Positions 40,447 through 51,300 of a DNA stretch of 64,000 bases are shown here, in pieces; position 1 is the stretch's first letter, and every line of letters starts with the position of its first letter. A program made the translations under genes and the position numbers. A model generated the notes under the pieces. It ran no database searches and was not told where the DNA came from. It worked only from the letters and a program-made list of their open reading frames with translations. The DNA lies in NCBI GenBank assembly GCA_036675505.1, contig JAKFEW010000061.1, forward strand, positions 62,001-126,000, written 5' to 3'. This DNA comes from JAKFEW01 sp036675505. Lineage in GTDB: Bacteria > Cyanobacteriota > Sericytochromatia > S15B-MN24 > JAQBPE01.

Positions 40447-41763
40447 TCAGCGTTCGCGCAGGGCGGTGGCCTGCGCGCGGGTGAGGGGCTTGAGGAAATA
40501 CGCCAGCACGGTCCGACGACCGGTCTGAATATCTACCTCCGCTATCATACCCGGAATGATCGGCAGCCTCCCCGAAGGCCCCGTCAAATGGCTCTTTTCA
40601 GTTGTTATGTGCACGCGGTAGTAGATCTGCTTGGGGTCTTGCTCGTCGCGCACCGTGTCGGGGCTGATCTGGTGGACTTTCCCGCTCAGGCTGCCGTAAA
40701 TCGTGTGGTCGAACGCGGTGAGTCGCACGTCGACGGGCTGGCCGGGCGTGACGAAGCCGATGTCCGACGGCGAAATGCGGGCCTCGACCAGCAGCGTGTC
40801 TCCGGCCGGCACGATCTCCGCGATCGTGCGGCCGGGCTGCACCACCTCGCCCGGCGTGGTGACGTGCAGCGTCTTCACGACGCCATTCACGGGCGCGACG
40901 ACCGCCGTGCGCGCGGCCTGATCCTGGCGCCGCTCGAGCTGGCCCTGCAGCGCCATGAACTTCAAACGGTTCTGGCTGAGCAGTTCCTGGGCCTCGGCCT
41001 GGTAGGTCGAGCGCTTCTCGCGCAGGCGTCGCTCCGCGCCCGCCACGGCCGCGAGGGCCCCCGGGATCGATTCCTGGGCGATCGTGAGCTGGATGTGCTG
41101 CGCCGCGGCCTCCTTGCGCAGCGCGATCACCTCGGCCGGGCTGCCCGAGCCTCCCGCCACGAGCGCCTCCATCTCGATCGCCTGCTGCGCGATCAACCGC
41201 AGCGTTTCCTGGATCGAGGGCACGCGCGCGCGCAGCTCGGCGAGCGCGGCGCGCTTCTCGGCGAGCTCGGACTCGATCACCTCGAGCTGGTCGCGCAGCG
41301 AGGCCAGGCGCTGCTTGTGCAGCGCCTCCTCGCCGGCCACGACCAGCGGCGCGCGCAGCCGCAGCTCGCGCGGGAACGCGAGTGCACCCCCCGTCGCCTC
41401 GGCCTCGAGCCGGATGCCGGTCGCGAGCAGCCCCACCGCCGTGACCTCGAGCTCCTTGAGCTCCGCCTCGGCGGCCTTCGGGCTCAGCTTCACGAGCACC
41501 TGGCCGCGCTTCACGGTGTCGCCCGCGCGCACGTTGATGTCCGTGATGATGCCGCCTTCCAGGTTCTGGACCACCTGGGTCTGGCTGGCCGTGACGATCT
41601 GGCCTACGCCGCGCGCGCGGATGTCGATCTGCGAGGTCGCCGACCACCCGAGCGCCGACGCACAAAGGGCCGCCAACGCCACGACGACGCCCCGCGCCGC
41701 CAGGGACGGCGGTCGGAGCGCGGCTTCCTCGAGCCCGCGGGCGGACAGCATGGTGATGGCCAT
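40447..41763 (-). CDS. HlyD-family type I secretion adaptor
   Basis: A 438-residue membrane fusion protein. One N-terminal membrane helix (LAARGVVVALAALCASALGW) is followed by the lipoyl/beta-barrel entry (GVGQIVTASQTQVVQNLEGGIITDINVRAGDTVKRGQVLV), a long alpha-helical hairpin rich in Glu/Arg/Leu, and the C-terminal barrel with TVVAPVNGVVKTLHVTTPGEVVQPG and a D-rich loop. It bridges the inner-membrane ABC transporter to TolC. Starts at 41763 (ATG) or 41751 (ATG) are both possible. It follows the ABC gene by 25 bases. Confidence 0.88.
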   Translation of the reverse strand: MAITMLSARGLEEAALRPPSLAARGVVVALAALCASALGWSATSQIDIRARGVGQIVTASQTQVVQNLEGGIITDINVRAGDTVKRGQVLVKLSPKAAEAELKELEVTAVGLLATGIRLEAEATGGALAFPRELRLRAPLVVAGEEALHKQRLASLRDQLEVIESELAEKRAALAELRARVPSIQETLRLIAQQAIEMEALVAGGSGSPAEVIALRKEAAAQHIQLTIAQESIPGALAAVAGAERRLREKRSTYQAEAQELLSQNRLKFMALQGQLERRQDQAARTAVVAPVNGVVKTLHVTTPGEVVQPGRTIAEIVPAGDTLLVEARISPSDIGFVTPGQPVDVRLTAFDHTIYGSLSGKVHQISPDTVRDEQDPKQIYYRVHITTEKSHLTGPSGRLPIIPGMIAEVDIQTGRRTVLAYFLKPLTRAQATALRER

Positions 41764-41791
41764 CACCTGAACTGTACCCGGGCTTGGCCGG

Positions 41792-43942
41792 TTACGTCAC
41801 CCCACCCGCGCGCAGGGCGGCGAGGACCGTCTCCTTCGGGCCATCCAGCACGACGCGCCCGCCGTCCACGATCACGAGCCGGTCGACCAGCTCGAGCATC
41901 GAGGGCTTGTGGGTCACCACCACGAAGGTCTTGCCCGTGAGCATCGGCTGCAGGCCCCGCCGGAACTCGGCCTCGGTGCGGTCGTCCATCGCGCTGGACG
42001 GCTCGTCCATCAGGATCACGTCGGCGTCCTTCACCAGCGCCTGCCCGATCGCGATCGCCTGGCGCTGGCCGGCCGAGAGCCCCTCGCCGCGCTCGCCGAG
42101 CAGCATGTCGTAGCCGAGCGGGTGCTTGCGGATGAAGAGGTCCGCGCCCGCGATCGAGGCGGCGCGCAGGATCTCGGCGTCGCTGGCCTCGGGGCGGGCG
42201 ATCGCGAGGTTCTCCCGCACGGTGCCGCTGAACAACACCGGCTGCTGCGCGACGTAGGCGACCTGGGCGCGCAGCTGGGCCGGGTCGATCTGGCGCAAGT
42301 CGACGCCGTCGAGCCTCAGCGTGCCCGAGCTTGGCTGGTAGAGTCCCATGAGCAGGCGCAGCAGCGTGCTCTTGCCCGAGCCCACGCGGCCCAGCACGCC
42401 GACCTTCTCGCCGGGGCGGATGGTCAGGTTCAGGGCCTGGATGATGAAGACCGGCGGCAGCCCGGGGTAGGCGAAGCTGAGGTCGCGCAGCTCGTAGGCG
42501 CCGCGCACGCGCGGGCGGTCGAGGAAGGCGCGGCCGAGCGGGCGCTCGGTGGGCGTGGCGAAGAAGCGGTCCAGCGCCCGCATGGAGACGCGGGTGAGGT
42601 TCGCCCGGCTGAGGATCTGGGCGAGCTGGGCGAGCGGCGCGAGCGCGCGGCCGGCGAGCATCACGGCGGCGATCAGCGCGCCCTGGCTGAGCCTGCCTTC
42701 GGCGATCGCGAGCACGCCGGCCACCATCACGGCCAGCGTGGCGAACTGCTGGACCGACACCGCCGCGTTCACGCCGAACTGCTGCCAGAAGCGCACGCCG
42801 AAGCCGCTCATCGCGGCGGCGGCCACGCGGTCGCGCCAGCGGCGGCGCATCGTGCGCTCGGCGCCGAGGCCGCGCACCGCCTCGAGGCTCGCGAGCGTCT
42901 CGACCAGGGCGCCGAGACGCTCCTGGCCGTCGACATAGGCGCCCTGGGCGAGCTTCGCGAGGCGCGTCTGGACCACGAGGCCGATCACGATCACCACCGG
43001 CACGGCGACCGCCGCCGGCAGGAAGCAGACCGGCGCGATCACCCAGATGATCGCGAGGAACAGGGCCACGAAGGGCACGTCGACCAGCGCCAGCAGCGTG
43101 GCCGACGAGAAGAAGTCGTGCACGGTGCCGAACTCGCGCAGCATGTTCGCGGTGGTGCCTGTCGAGCCCTTACGGTGCTCGAGCCGCATATCGAGCAGGT
43201 GGTCGAACATCTCGCGGCTCACGAGCACGTCCATCCGGCGCGAGGCCACGTCCACCAGCAGGCCGCGCAGCACGCGGAAGATCAGGTCGAACCCGTAGAC
43301 CAGGGCGGCGCCGGCCGTGAGCGTCCAGAGGGTCACGAGCGAGTTGTTGGGGATCACGCGGTCGTAGACCGCCATCACGTAGAGCGAGCTCACCAGGGCG
43401 ATCACGTTGATCGCGACCGCCGCGATCGCCACGTAGAAGTAGGTGCCGGCGTCGCGCCAGAAGACCGACCAGAACCAGTGGCCGCCCGTGCGTTCGGCCC
43501 GACCGAGGTCGTCGCCGGCAGGGGGCGCCGGCAGCGCCGCGACGCGCAGCAGGCGGCCTGTGAGGGCGGCGCGGGCGATCGCCGGGTCCGCCGGCGCACC
43601 TTCGGGCGTGCCGGCCTGGAAGACGCGGGCCTCGACCCGCCCGCCGGCGCCGACGGCGAAGCCCACCACGCGTGAGCCCTCGGGGTCGGCGAAGGCCATC
43701 GACGGGAGGTGCGCCTCGGTCAGCTCGCCGCGCGGCGCCGCCACCGGCTCGAGCGTCAGGCCGGCACGTCGCAGCGCGGCCGTGAGCCCCTCCAGGTCCA
43801 GCCCGCCGCGGGCGTCGCGCCCGTCGGTGAGCGACGCGAGCAGGCGCTCCGGCGACAACGGACGCCCCGCCTGCGCGGCGAGCCAGCCGAGACAGGCGGC
43901 GACGTCGCGATAGTTGCGCGGGGGCGTCGGACCAGTGGTCAT
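41792..43942 (-). CDS. Type I secretion ABC transporter (LapB-like)
   Basis: A 716-residue permease/ATPase. The N-terminal 125 residues are peptidase-C39-like in position but lack the catalytic Cys (a C39-like, non-cleaving domain as in LapB/RTX exporters). Two-lobed membrane part follows, then the ATPase with Walker A GRVGSGKST (about residue 515), signature LSAGQRQ, and Walker B VILMDEP. The ATG overlaps the TolC stop (ATGA). Together with TolC and HlyD it forms a complete export channel, the obvious cargo being the giant repeat protein encoded upstream. Confidence 0.9.
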   Translation of the reverse strand: MTTGPTPPRNYRDVAACLGWLAAQAGRPLSPERLLASLTDGRDARGGLDLEGLTAALRRAGLTLEPVAAPRGELTEAHLPSMAFADPEGSRVVGFAVGAGGRVEARVFQAGTPEGAPADPAIARAALTGRLLRVAALPAPPAGDDLGRAERTGGHWFWSVFWRDAGTYFYVAIAAVAINVIALVSSLYVMAVYDRVIPNNSLVTLWTLTAGAALVYGFDLIFRVLRGLLVDVASRRMDVLVSREMFDHLLDMRLEHRKGSTGTTANMLREFGTVHDFFSSATLLALVDVPFVALFLAIIWVIAPVCFLPAAVAVPVVIVIGLVVQTRLAKLAQGAYVDGQERLGALVETLASLEAVRGLGAERTMRRRWRDRVAAAAMSGFGVRFWQQFGVNAAVSVQQFATLAVMVAGVLAIAEGRLSQGALIAAVMLAGRALAPLAQLAQILSRANLTRVSMRALDRFFATPTERPLGRAFLDRPRVRGAYELRDLSFAYPGLPPVFIIQALNLTIRPGEKVGVLGRVGSGKSTLLRLLMGLYQPSSGTLRLDGVDLRQIDPAQLRAQVAYVAQQPVLFSGTVRENLAIARPEASDAEILRAASIAGADLFIRKHPLGYDMLLGERGEGLSAGQRQAIAIGQALVKDADVILMDEPSSAMDDRTEAEFRRGLQPMLTGKTFVVVTHKPSMLELVDRLVIVDGGRVVLDGPKETVLAALRAGGVT

Positions 43943-45252
43943 TTGCGGTAAGCGATCTCCAAGCTCTCCATCAGCCTACCGGCGGCTTGCAGCAGACGCA
44001 ACTCCGCGATCTGCCGGTCGATCCGGTTGGATGTGAGGTTGGCTTCGGCGTGGTATCGCACGTTGATCAGCTCCGCGAGCGCGAGCATGTCGGTCGCGAA
44101 GCGCGCGGTGCGCTTCACGTACTCCATGCCCGCATCCATCGAAAACTTCGCGACCTGCTGGTATTCCTCGAGCACGCGCTGCTGCTCGCGCAGCGCGGTG
44201 AGCGTCGTGGCGTATCGCCGCACGTCGATCGTGATCTCGCGCTTGGCCTGATCCACCTGCGCCTCGGCGGCCTGGCGCGCGGCCTCGGCCTCGCGCACCT
44301 GGGCCGGCACGCCCTCGCCGAGCAGGCTCCAGTTCATGCGGACCAGCGCCTGGTTGTCCCACTGCAGGCCGCGGATGCCCTCGGCGTCCTCGAGCAGGCG
44401 GCTCGAGGCGGTGGCGTCGAGCGCCGGCCAATAGGCGGCCTTCGCGGAGTCGAGGCTGCGGGCCGCGGCCTCGACGAGCAGCTCGGCGCGCTTCACGGCC
44501 GGGTGCGTGCCCAGCACCTCGGGCAGGAACTTGTCGACGTCGGCACGCGGCTTGGCTTTCGGCGGCAGCTCGGGCGGCGGCGCCAGGTTCGTCGTGGAGC
44601 CGGCGAGCTCGCGCAGCATGATCATGAGGCGGGTCAGCTCGGCCTCATGTTCGATCTTCTCGAGCGTGAGCGGCGCGAGACGTGCCTGCAACTCGGTGAG
44701 GCGCGCCTTGGCGAGCTGGTTGCGCGCCACGCGCTCGCGCGCGACGTCCACCAGCCAGCGGTGGAACGTGATGTTCTCCTGGGTCAGCTTGAGCATCTGC
44801 TGGCGCCGCACCACGTTGAGGTAGGCCTCCGCGGTGAGGAAGGCGAGCCGCTCGCGCGCGACGTTCACCTCGAGCATGGTGGCCTCGGTGCGCCGCGCGG
44901 CCGCCTCGACCGCGTGCCCGGTGCGCTGCCAGTCCCACAGCCGCTGCGTCACGCGCGCCCCCACGTCGCGACGCACCTGGGTGGCCGGCCCACGGCCGAG
45001 CAGGTTGCTGTACTGGCCGCCCACCCCGCCGTCGAGCCCCGCCTGCGGGCCGCCGGCGCGCCCGGCAAGCTCCTGGCGCGCGCGCTGGACCTCGATTTGC
45101 GAGCGCAGCCCGGCAACCTCCGGCGACCGCTCGAGCGCGCGCTCGACGGCTTCCATGAGCGTGAGCGCCGAGGCGGGCCCGGCCTGGAGCAGGACGAGCA
45201 GCGCGGCGGCAGACAGGCGTAGAAGGGTGGGACGGGGCATAGCCAGCCCCAT
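43939..45252 (-). CDS. TolC-family outer-membrane efflux/secretion protein
   Basis: A 437-residue outer-membrane channel with an N-terminal signal (LRLSAAALLVLLQAGPASA) and the two-repeat, long-helix pattern of TolC: ALTLMEAVERALERSPEVAGLRSQIEVQRA opens the first helical hairpin and ATSSRLLEDAEGIRGLQWDNQAL begins the second. No lipobox. ATG 45252 is used; a second in-frame ATG at 45240 is possible and both lack a clear SD. It begins 54 bases after the repeat-protein stop and overlaps the ABC gene. Confidence 0.88.
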   Translation of the reverse strand: MGLAMPRPTLLRLSAAALLVLLQAGPASALTLMEAVERALERSPEVAGLRSQIEVQRARQELAGRAGGPQAGLDGGVGGQYSNLLGRGPATQVRRDVGARVTQRLWDWQRTGHAVEAAARRTEATMLEVNVARERLAFLTAEAYLNVVRRQQMLKLTQENITFHRWLVDVARERVARNQLAKARLTELQARLAPLTLEKIEHEAELTRLMIMLRELAGSTTNLAPPPELPPKAKPRADVDKFLPEVLGTHPAVKRAELLVEAAARSLDSAKAAYWPALDATASSRLLEDAEGIRGLQWDNQALVRMNWSLLGEGVPAQVREAEAARQAAEAQVDQAKREITIDVRRYATTLTALREQQRVLEEYQQVAKFSMDAGMEYVKRTARFATDMLALAELINVRYHAEANLTSNRIDRQIAELRLLQAAGRLMESLEIAYRK

Positions 45253-45306
45253 TTTGCCCGCGTAGGGAGGGAAAGTAAGTGACGTGGGCCCGCGGGCAGG
45301 CGAAAT

Positions 45307-48300
45307 TCAGACCATCTCGCGGTACAGCTCGGGCGACAGCATCGGCGCTACCGCAGGCGGCAGCACCAGCGGGGTGTTGGCGTCGGCGACCCAGGCCATC
45401 GCCTGCGTCGACGCGTCGGCCGACCAGACCACCGCGCCCGCGTCCGCCTGCATCATGAGCAGATCCTGGACGAACAACGGCTCGGCGCCCAGCGGGCCTG
45501 CGGCCGCCGGCACGACCATCTCGGCGAAGTCGCCGAACCACAGGCCGGCGCCGTCCGGCTCCACGGCGAGCCGGTAGGGCGCGGGGGCCGCCGGGTCGAT
45601 CACGAGGGCGAACGACGACGAGGCGCCGCCCGCGTTGCCCGCGAGGTCCGTCGCCGCAACTGTGATCCCGTGGGTCCCGACTGCGAGGTCGGACGACACG
45701 TCGAGCTCCCATTGGCCTGCATTGTCGGCGGTGGCGGTGCCGAGCGAGGTGGCGCCGTCAAACACCTCCACCGTCGCGCCGGCCTCGGCGGTGCCGACGA
45801 TCGTGGGCCGCGCCACCGACGTCGCGCCGTCGCCGTCGCTCGTGCCGTCGTCGGTCGCGGGCGTGATGCCCGTGACGGTCGCCGCGTCGGGCGCCGTCAG
45901 GTCGACGGTGATCGGCTGGAAGGGGGCGGCCGGGCCGGCGTTGCCTGCGAGGTCGGTCTGGCGGGCCGTGAAGCTGTGGGCGCCCTCGGCGAGGTCGGCG
46001 GGCACCGCGAATTGCCAGTCGCCGCTCGCGTCCGCGGTGGTCTCGCCGAGCAACGCCGCGCCCTGGCGGATCTCCACCACCGCGCCGGGCTCCGCCGTGC
46101 CCACCAGGGTCGGCCGCGCGAGGCGGGTCACGCCGTCGTCGTCGATCGCGCCGGTGTCGGTCGCGGGCGAGAGCCCGACCAATGTGGGGGCCAGCGGCGC
46201 CGTGCCATCGATCGTGATCGTGATCGGCGCCGACGTGCCGCTCGCCGCGCCGACGTCGTCGAACGCGACGGCGGTCAGCGTGTGCGGGCCTTCGGCGAGC
46301 GCCGAGGCGGGCGCGAAGCGCCAGTCTCCGCTCGCGTCGGCGGTGGCCGTGCCGATCAGCGCGGCGCCTTCACGGATCTCCACGCGGGCGTTCGCGGCCG
46401 CCGTGCCGACGATGGTGGGCAGCCCCAGCGCGGTGACGCCGTCGTCGTCCAGGCCGCCGGAGTCGGTCTCCGCGGCGAGGCCTGCGATCACGGGCGCTGC
46501 GGGGGTGCCGGCGGCGATCGTGATCGTCCGGATGGCCGAGGCCGCGCTCACCGCGCCCGCCGCCGAGGTCGCCACCGCTGTGAGGTCGTGCGGACCCGCC
46601 GCGAGCGCGGTCCCAGGCGTGAGCGTCCAGGCGCCGGTGCCGTCGGCGGTGGCGGTGCCGAGCGCGGTCGGGGTGGGCGGGGAGTTGTCGAAGATCTCGA
46701 CGCGGCTGCCGGGCATCGCGACGCCCCGGATGGTCGGCGTGGCATTCGCCGTGATGCCGTCGACGTCGCTCGCGCCGGTGTCGGTCGCGGGGGTGAGGCC
46801 GATGACCACCGGGGTCTCGGGCGACGCGCCGTCGACCACGAGCTGCCAGGGCGCGTCGCCCAGGCGCGTGTTGCCGGCCTGGTCCGTGGCGACGACCGTC
46901 AGGGCATGGCTGCCGTCCGCGAGCGCAGGCGGCGTGATGGCCCAGCGGCCGCCGGCCACGGTCGTGGTGCCGAGCGACGTCGCGCCGTCAAACAGCTCGA
47001 CCAGCGAGCCGTTCTCGCCGGTGCCGCCGACCTCGGGCGTGGCGTCGGCGGTGATGCCGTCGCCCGCGTCCGGCCCCGTGTCGTCCTGGACCGTGTCGAT
47101 CGCGGGCGCCGTCGGCGCCGTGCGGTCCACGGTGAAGGCGAAGGCCGTGGACAGCGGGCCGAGCTCGCCCGCGGCGTCGGCGACGCGGGCGGTGACGACC
47201 CGCGCACCCTCGGTGAGATCGGCGGGCGGCGTGAAGGTCCAGGCACCCGCGCCGTCCGCCGCGACGGTGCCTGCCAGCGTGCCGTCGACGAACACGCGCA
47301 CCGCGGCGTTCGGCGTCGCGGTGCCCGTGATCGCCGGGCGGGCGAGCGCGGTCAGGCCGTCGGCGGCGCTCACGCCCGTGTCGCTCGCCGCGGCTAGGCC
47401 CGTGACCACCGGGGCGGCCGCGAGGGCGCCGGCGATCGCGATGCCGGCGACGGCCGAGACCGGGCTCACGCCGCCGGCCAGGTCGGTGGCGATCGCGGTG
47501 AGCGCATGGGCGCCGGTGGCGAGGTCGCTGCTCGGCACGAGGCTCCAGACGCCCTGGGCATCGGCGGTGACGGCGCCGAGCGAGGCCACGCCGTCGAACA
47601 CCTCGACGACGGCGCCCGGCTCGGCCGTGCCGCGGATGGTCGGGCGCAGGACGCTCGTGATGCCGTCGGCCGGGTCGGGGCCGCTGTCGGAGGCCGCGGC
47701 GAGCCCGCTGACGACCGGTGCGTCGGGCGCGATGGTGTCGACCACGATCGCGAGCCCGGCGGTGCTGTCGCCCGCGTTGCCGGCGGCGTCGAGGGCCTGG
47801 GCGAACACGGCGTGCGCGCCTTCGGCGAGCGCCGCGACCGGCGTGACGCTCCAGGCACCGCCCGCGTCGGCCGTCGTCGTGCCGATCACCGCGCCGCCTG
47901 CCATCAGGATGATGCGCGCATCCGCGTCGGCGACGCCCGTGAAGGTGGGCATGGCGTCGGCCGTGATGCCGTCCACGGCGCTCGCGCCGGTATCGGCCGC
48001 GAGGCCGGCGATCGTGGCCGTCGCTGGGGCCAGGACGTCCACCGTCGCGGTGAAGGCAGCGGAATTCGGGCTGGCCTGGCCGGCCGCGTCGGTCGCCCGC
48101 GCGGTGAGCCCATGGGCGCCCGGCGTGAGGTTCAGCGCCAGGGCCCAGGCGCCGCCCGCGTCCGCGGTGGTCGAGTCGACGAGCGTGGCGCCTTCGAAGA
48201 TCTCGACGATCGCCCCAGGCTCGGCCGTGCCCGCGAGGGTCGGGCGGGTGAGACGCGTGAGGCCGTCGACCGCGCTGACGCCGGTGTCGGACGCAGCGGT

Positions 48301-51300
48301 GAGGCCCGCGATCGCCGGCGTGGCCGGCGGCGTGGCGTCCACCGAGATTGAGGCTGCGAGCGACGTGGCGCTCAGGTTGCCGGCCGTATCGGTGGCGCGT
48401 GCGGTGAGCGCGTGGCCGCCCGCGGTCAGGTCGCTGGCCGGCGTGAAGCTCCACTTGCCGAGGGCGTCGGCCGTGACGGTGCCGAGCGAGGTGACGCCAT
48501 CAAAGACCTCGACGGCGGCGCCTGGCTCCGCCGAGCCGACGATCGCCGGACGCGCCTGGCTCGTGACGCCGTCGACAGGCGACAGGCCGGTATCCGATGC
48601 GGGCGCCAGGCCGCTCACCACCGGCGTCGCGGGCGCCGTGGCGTCGACCACCAGCGAGAAGGTGCCGGCGCTCGCGCCCACGTTGCCGGCGTCGTCGAGC
48701 GCGATCGCGGTCAACGCATGCACCCCGGCCGTGAGCGGCGCCGCGGGCGTGAAGGTCCAGGCGCCGGTGCCGTCCGCCACCGTGGTGCCGAGCGAGGTGG
48801 TGCCGTCGAGCACGCGCACCGTCATGAACGCGTCGGCGGTGCCCGTGATGGTCGGCGTCGCGATCGACGTCACGCCGTCGGTGCCAGACGGGCCTGTGTC
48901 ATGGCCTGCCGCGAGGCCCGTGATCACGGGCGTCGCGGGTGCTGCCGGATCGATCGTCACGACGACGGCCGGCGACGCGGCGCTGACGTTGCCGACCAGA
49001 TCGGTGTAGGTGGCGGTGATCGGGTGAGCGCCCACCGAGAGCGGCGTGGGCGGCGTGAAACGCCAGGCGCCGCCCGCGTCGGCGGTGGTCGAGCCGAGCA
49101 GCGTGGGGCCGTCAAAGACTTGCACGGTCGCGAGCGGGTCGGCCGAGCCGACGAGGGTGGGCCGCGCGTTGGCGGTCAGGTTGTCGATCGCGCTCGTGCC
49201 GGTGTCGGTCGAGGCCTCGAGGCCGGCGACCGCGGGCGCGGGGCCGGTGGTCGTGTCGATCGTGATCGTGCGGGCCGCCGAGGCGCCGCTGGCGTTGCCC
49301 GCCGCGTCCGTCGCGACGACGCTGATCGGGTGGGCGCCTTCGGCGAGGCCGATGTCGAGCGCCCAGGTGCCGGCGCCATCGGCCGTGACGGTGCCGATCA
49401 GCGCCGCGCCGTCGAACACGGCGACGGACGCGCCCGGCTCGGCGGTGCCGACGATGCGCGGGGTGGTGACCCCGGTGACGCCGTCCACGTTGCTCACGCC
49501 CGAGTCGGTCGAGGCCGTGAGGCCGCTGACGGTCGGCGTGGCGGGGGCCGTGGCGTCGACGGTGACGGCGCGGGCGAGCGAGCCCGCGCTCATGTTGCCG
49601 GCCAGGTCCTCGGCGGCGGCGGTGATGGTGTGGGCGTCAGCGGTGAGCGGGGCGGCGGGCGTGAAGCTCCAGTCGCCGGCGCCGTCCGCGGTGGCGGTGC
49701 CGAGGCGGGTGGTGCCGTCGTAGACCGCCACCACGTCGCCGGCGCCGGCGGTGCCCGTCAGGGTGGGCATGCCTTGCGAGGTCAGCCCGTCGGCGTTCGA
49801 CGCGCCGGTGTCGCTCGCCGTGGTGAGGCCGGCGAGCGTCGGCGTCGCCGGGGTCGCCGTGTCGATTTCGATCGTCGTGGGCGCCGATGCTGCGCTGGCC
49901 TGGCCGGCGCGGTCGGTGGCCGTCGCGGTGATCGTGTGCGGGCCGGCCGCGAGCGGACTCGCGGGCACGAGCGTCCAGTTGCCGCCGGCGTCGACAGCGG
50001 CCTCACCGATCGCCGTGGCGCTGTCGAAGACCGTCACGATCGTGCCGGGCTCGGCGGTGCCCGTGAGGGTCGGCGTCGTCACCCGGGTCACGCCGTCGGC
50101 GCTCGAGGCGCCGGTGTCGCTCGTGGCCACGATGCCGGTGACGGTCGGGACGGCCGCCGCGGCGCCGTCGATCTCGAGCGCGAAGGCGGTGGATGCGCCG
50201 CTGACGTTGCCGGCGCGATCGGTGGCGATGGCTGTGATCGCGTGGGCCCCCGTGGCGAGGGCGCTGCCCGGCGTGAAGGCCCAGGCGCCGGTGGCGTCGG
50301 CCGTCGCCGTGCCGAGGGTGGCGGCGCCGTCGAGGATCGTGAGGGTCGCACCGGGCTCGGCGGCGCCCACGAGGGTCGGGATGGCGTCGCTGGTGATGCC
50401 GTCGGTCGCCGCGGCGCCCGTGTCCGAACCGACCGCGAGGCCGGCGATGCGCGGGGCGCTCGGCGCGCCGCCGTCGACCACGATCGTGCGGGTCGCGCTG
50501 AGCGGGCCGAAGTTGCCGGCCGCGTCGACGGCCTGAGTGGCGATCGCATGCGAGCCTTCCGCGAGCGCGGTGCCGGGCGTGAAGGTCCAGGCCCCGCCCA
50601 CGCCTGCGATCGCGGTGCCGAGCAAGACGCCGCCGTCGATCACGCGCACCGTCGCGCCGACCTCGGCCGTGCCCGAGAAGGTGGGCGTCGCGACGTTGGT
50701 GATGCCGTCGGTGCTCGACGCGCCGGAGTCGCCGGCCGCGGTGATGCCGTTGAAGACCGGCGCGGCGGGCGCCACGAAGTCCAGCGAGACCGCCAGCGCG
50801 CCCGAGGCCGGGCTGGTGTTGCCGGCGGCGTCGACGGTGCGCGCCGTGAAGGTGTGCGGGCCCGTGGCGAGCGCCGTGGTCGGCGTGAAGGTCCAGGCGC
50901 CGGCGCCGGACGCGGTGGTCTGGCCGAGGACGGTCGCGCCGTCGAGGATCTGCACAGTGGCGCCGGCCTCGGCGGTGCCCGCGAGGGTCGGCGTCGACAT
51001 GCGCGTGATGCCGTCGCTGGCTGAGGCGCCGGCGTCGGACCCGGCGGCGAGGCCCGTGATCGTGGGGGTGGCGGGGGCGATCGTGTCGACGGTGATGGTG
51101 CGCGCGCCGCTCGCTGTGCTGAGGTTGCCCGCGAGGTCGGTCGCCTTCGCGGTGATCGTGTGGGCGCCCTCGCTAAGGGCCGCGGCCGGCGTGACGCGCC
51201 AGAAGCCGTCGGCGGCGGTGGTGGCCTGGCCGATCAGGGTGGCGCTGTCGAAGACCTGCACGATGTCGCCGGTCGCGGCGGTGCCCACGAAGGTCGGCGT

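Noticed and set aside
45635..49009. Long plus-strand frames across the adhesin gene
   Set aside because: These are mirror frames of the tandem repeat, producing Ser/Val/Ala-rich periodic sequence without motifs.
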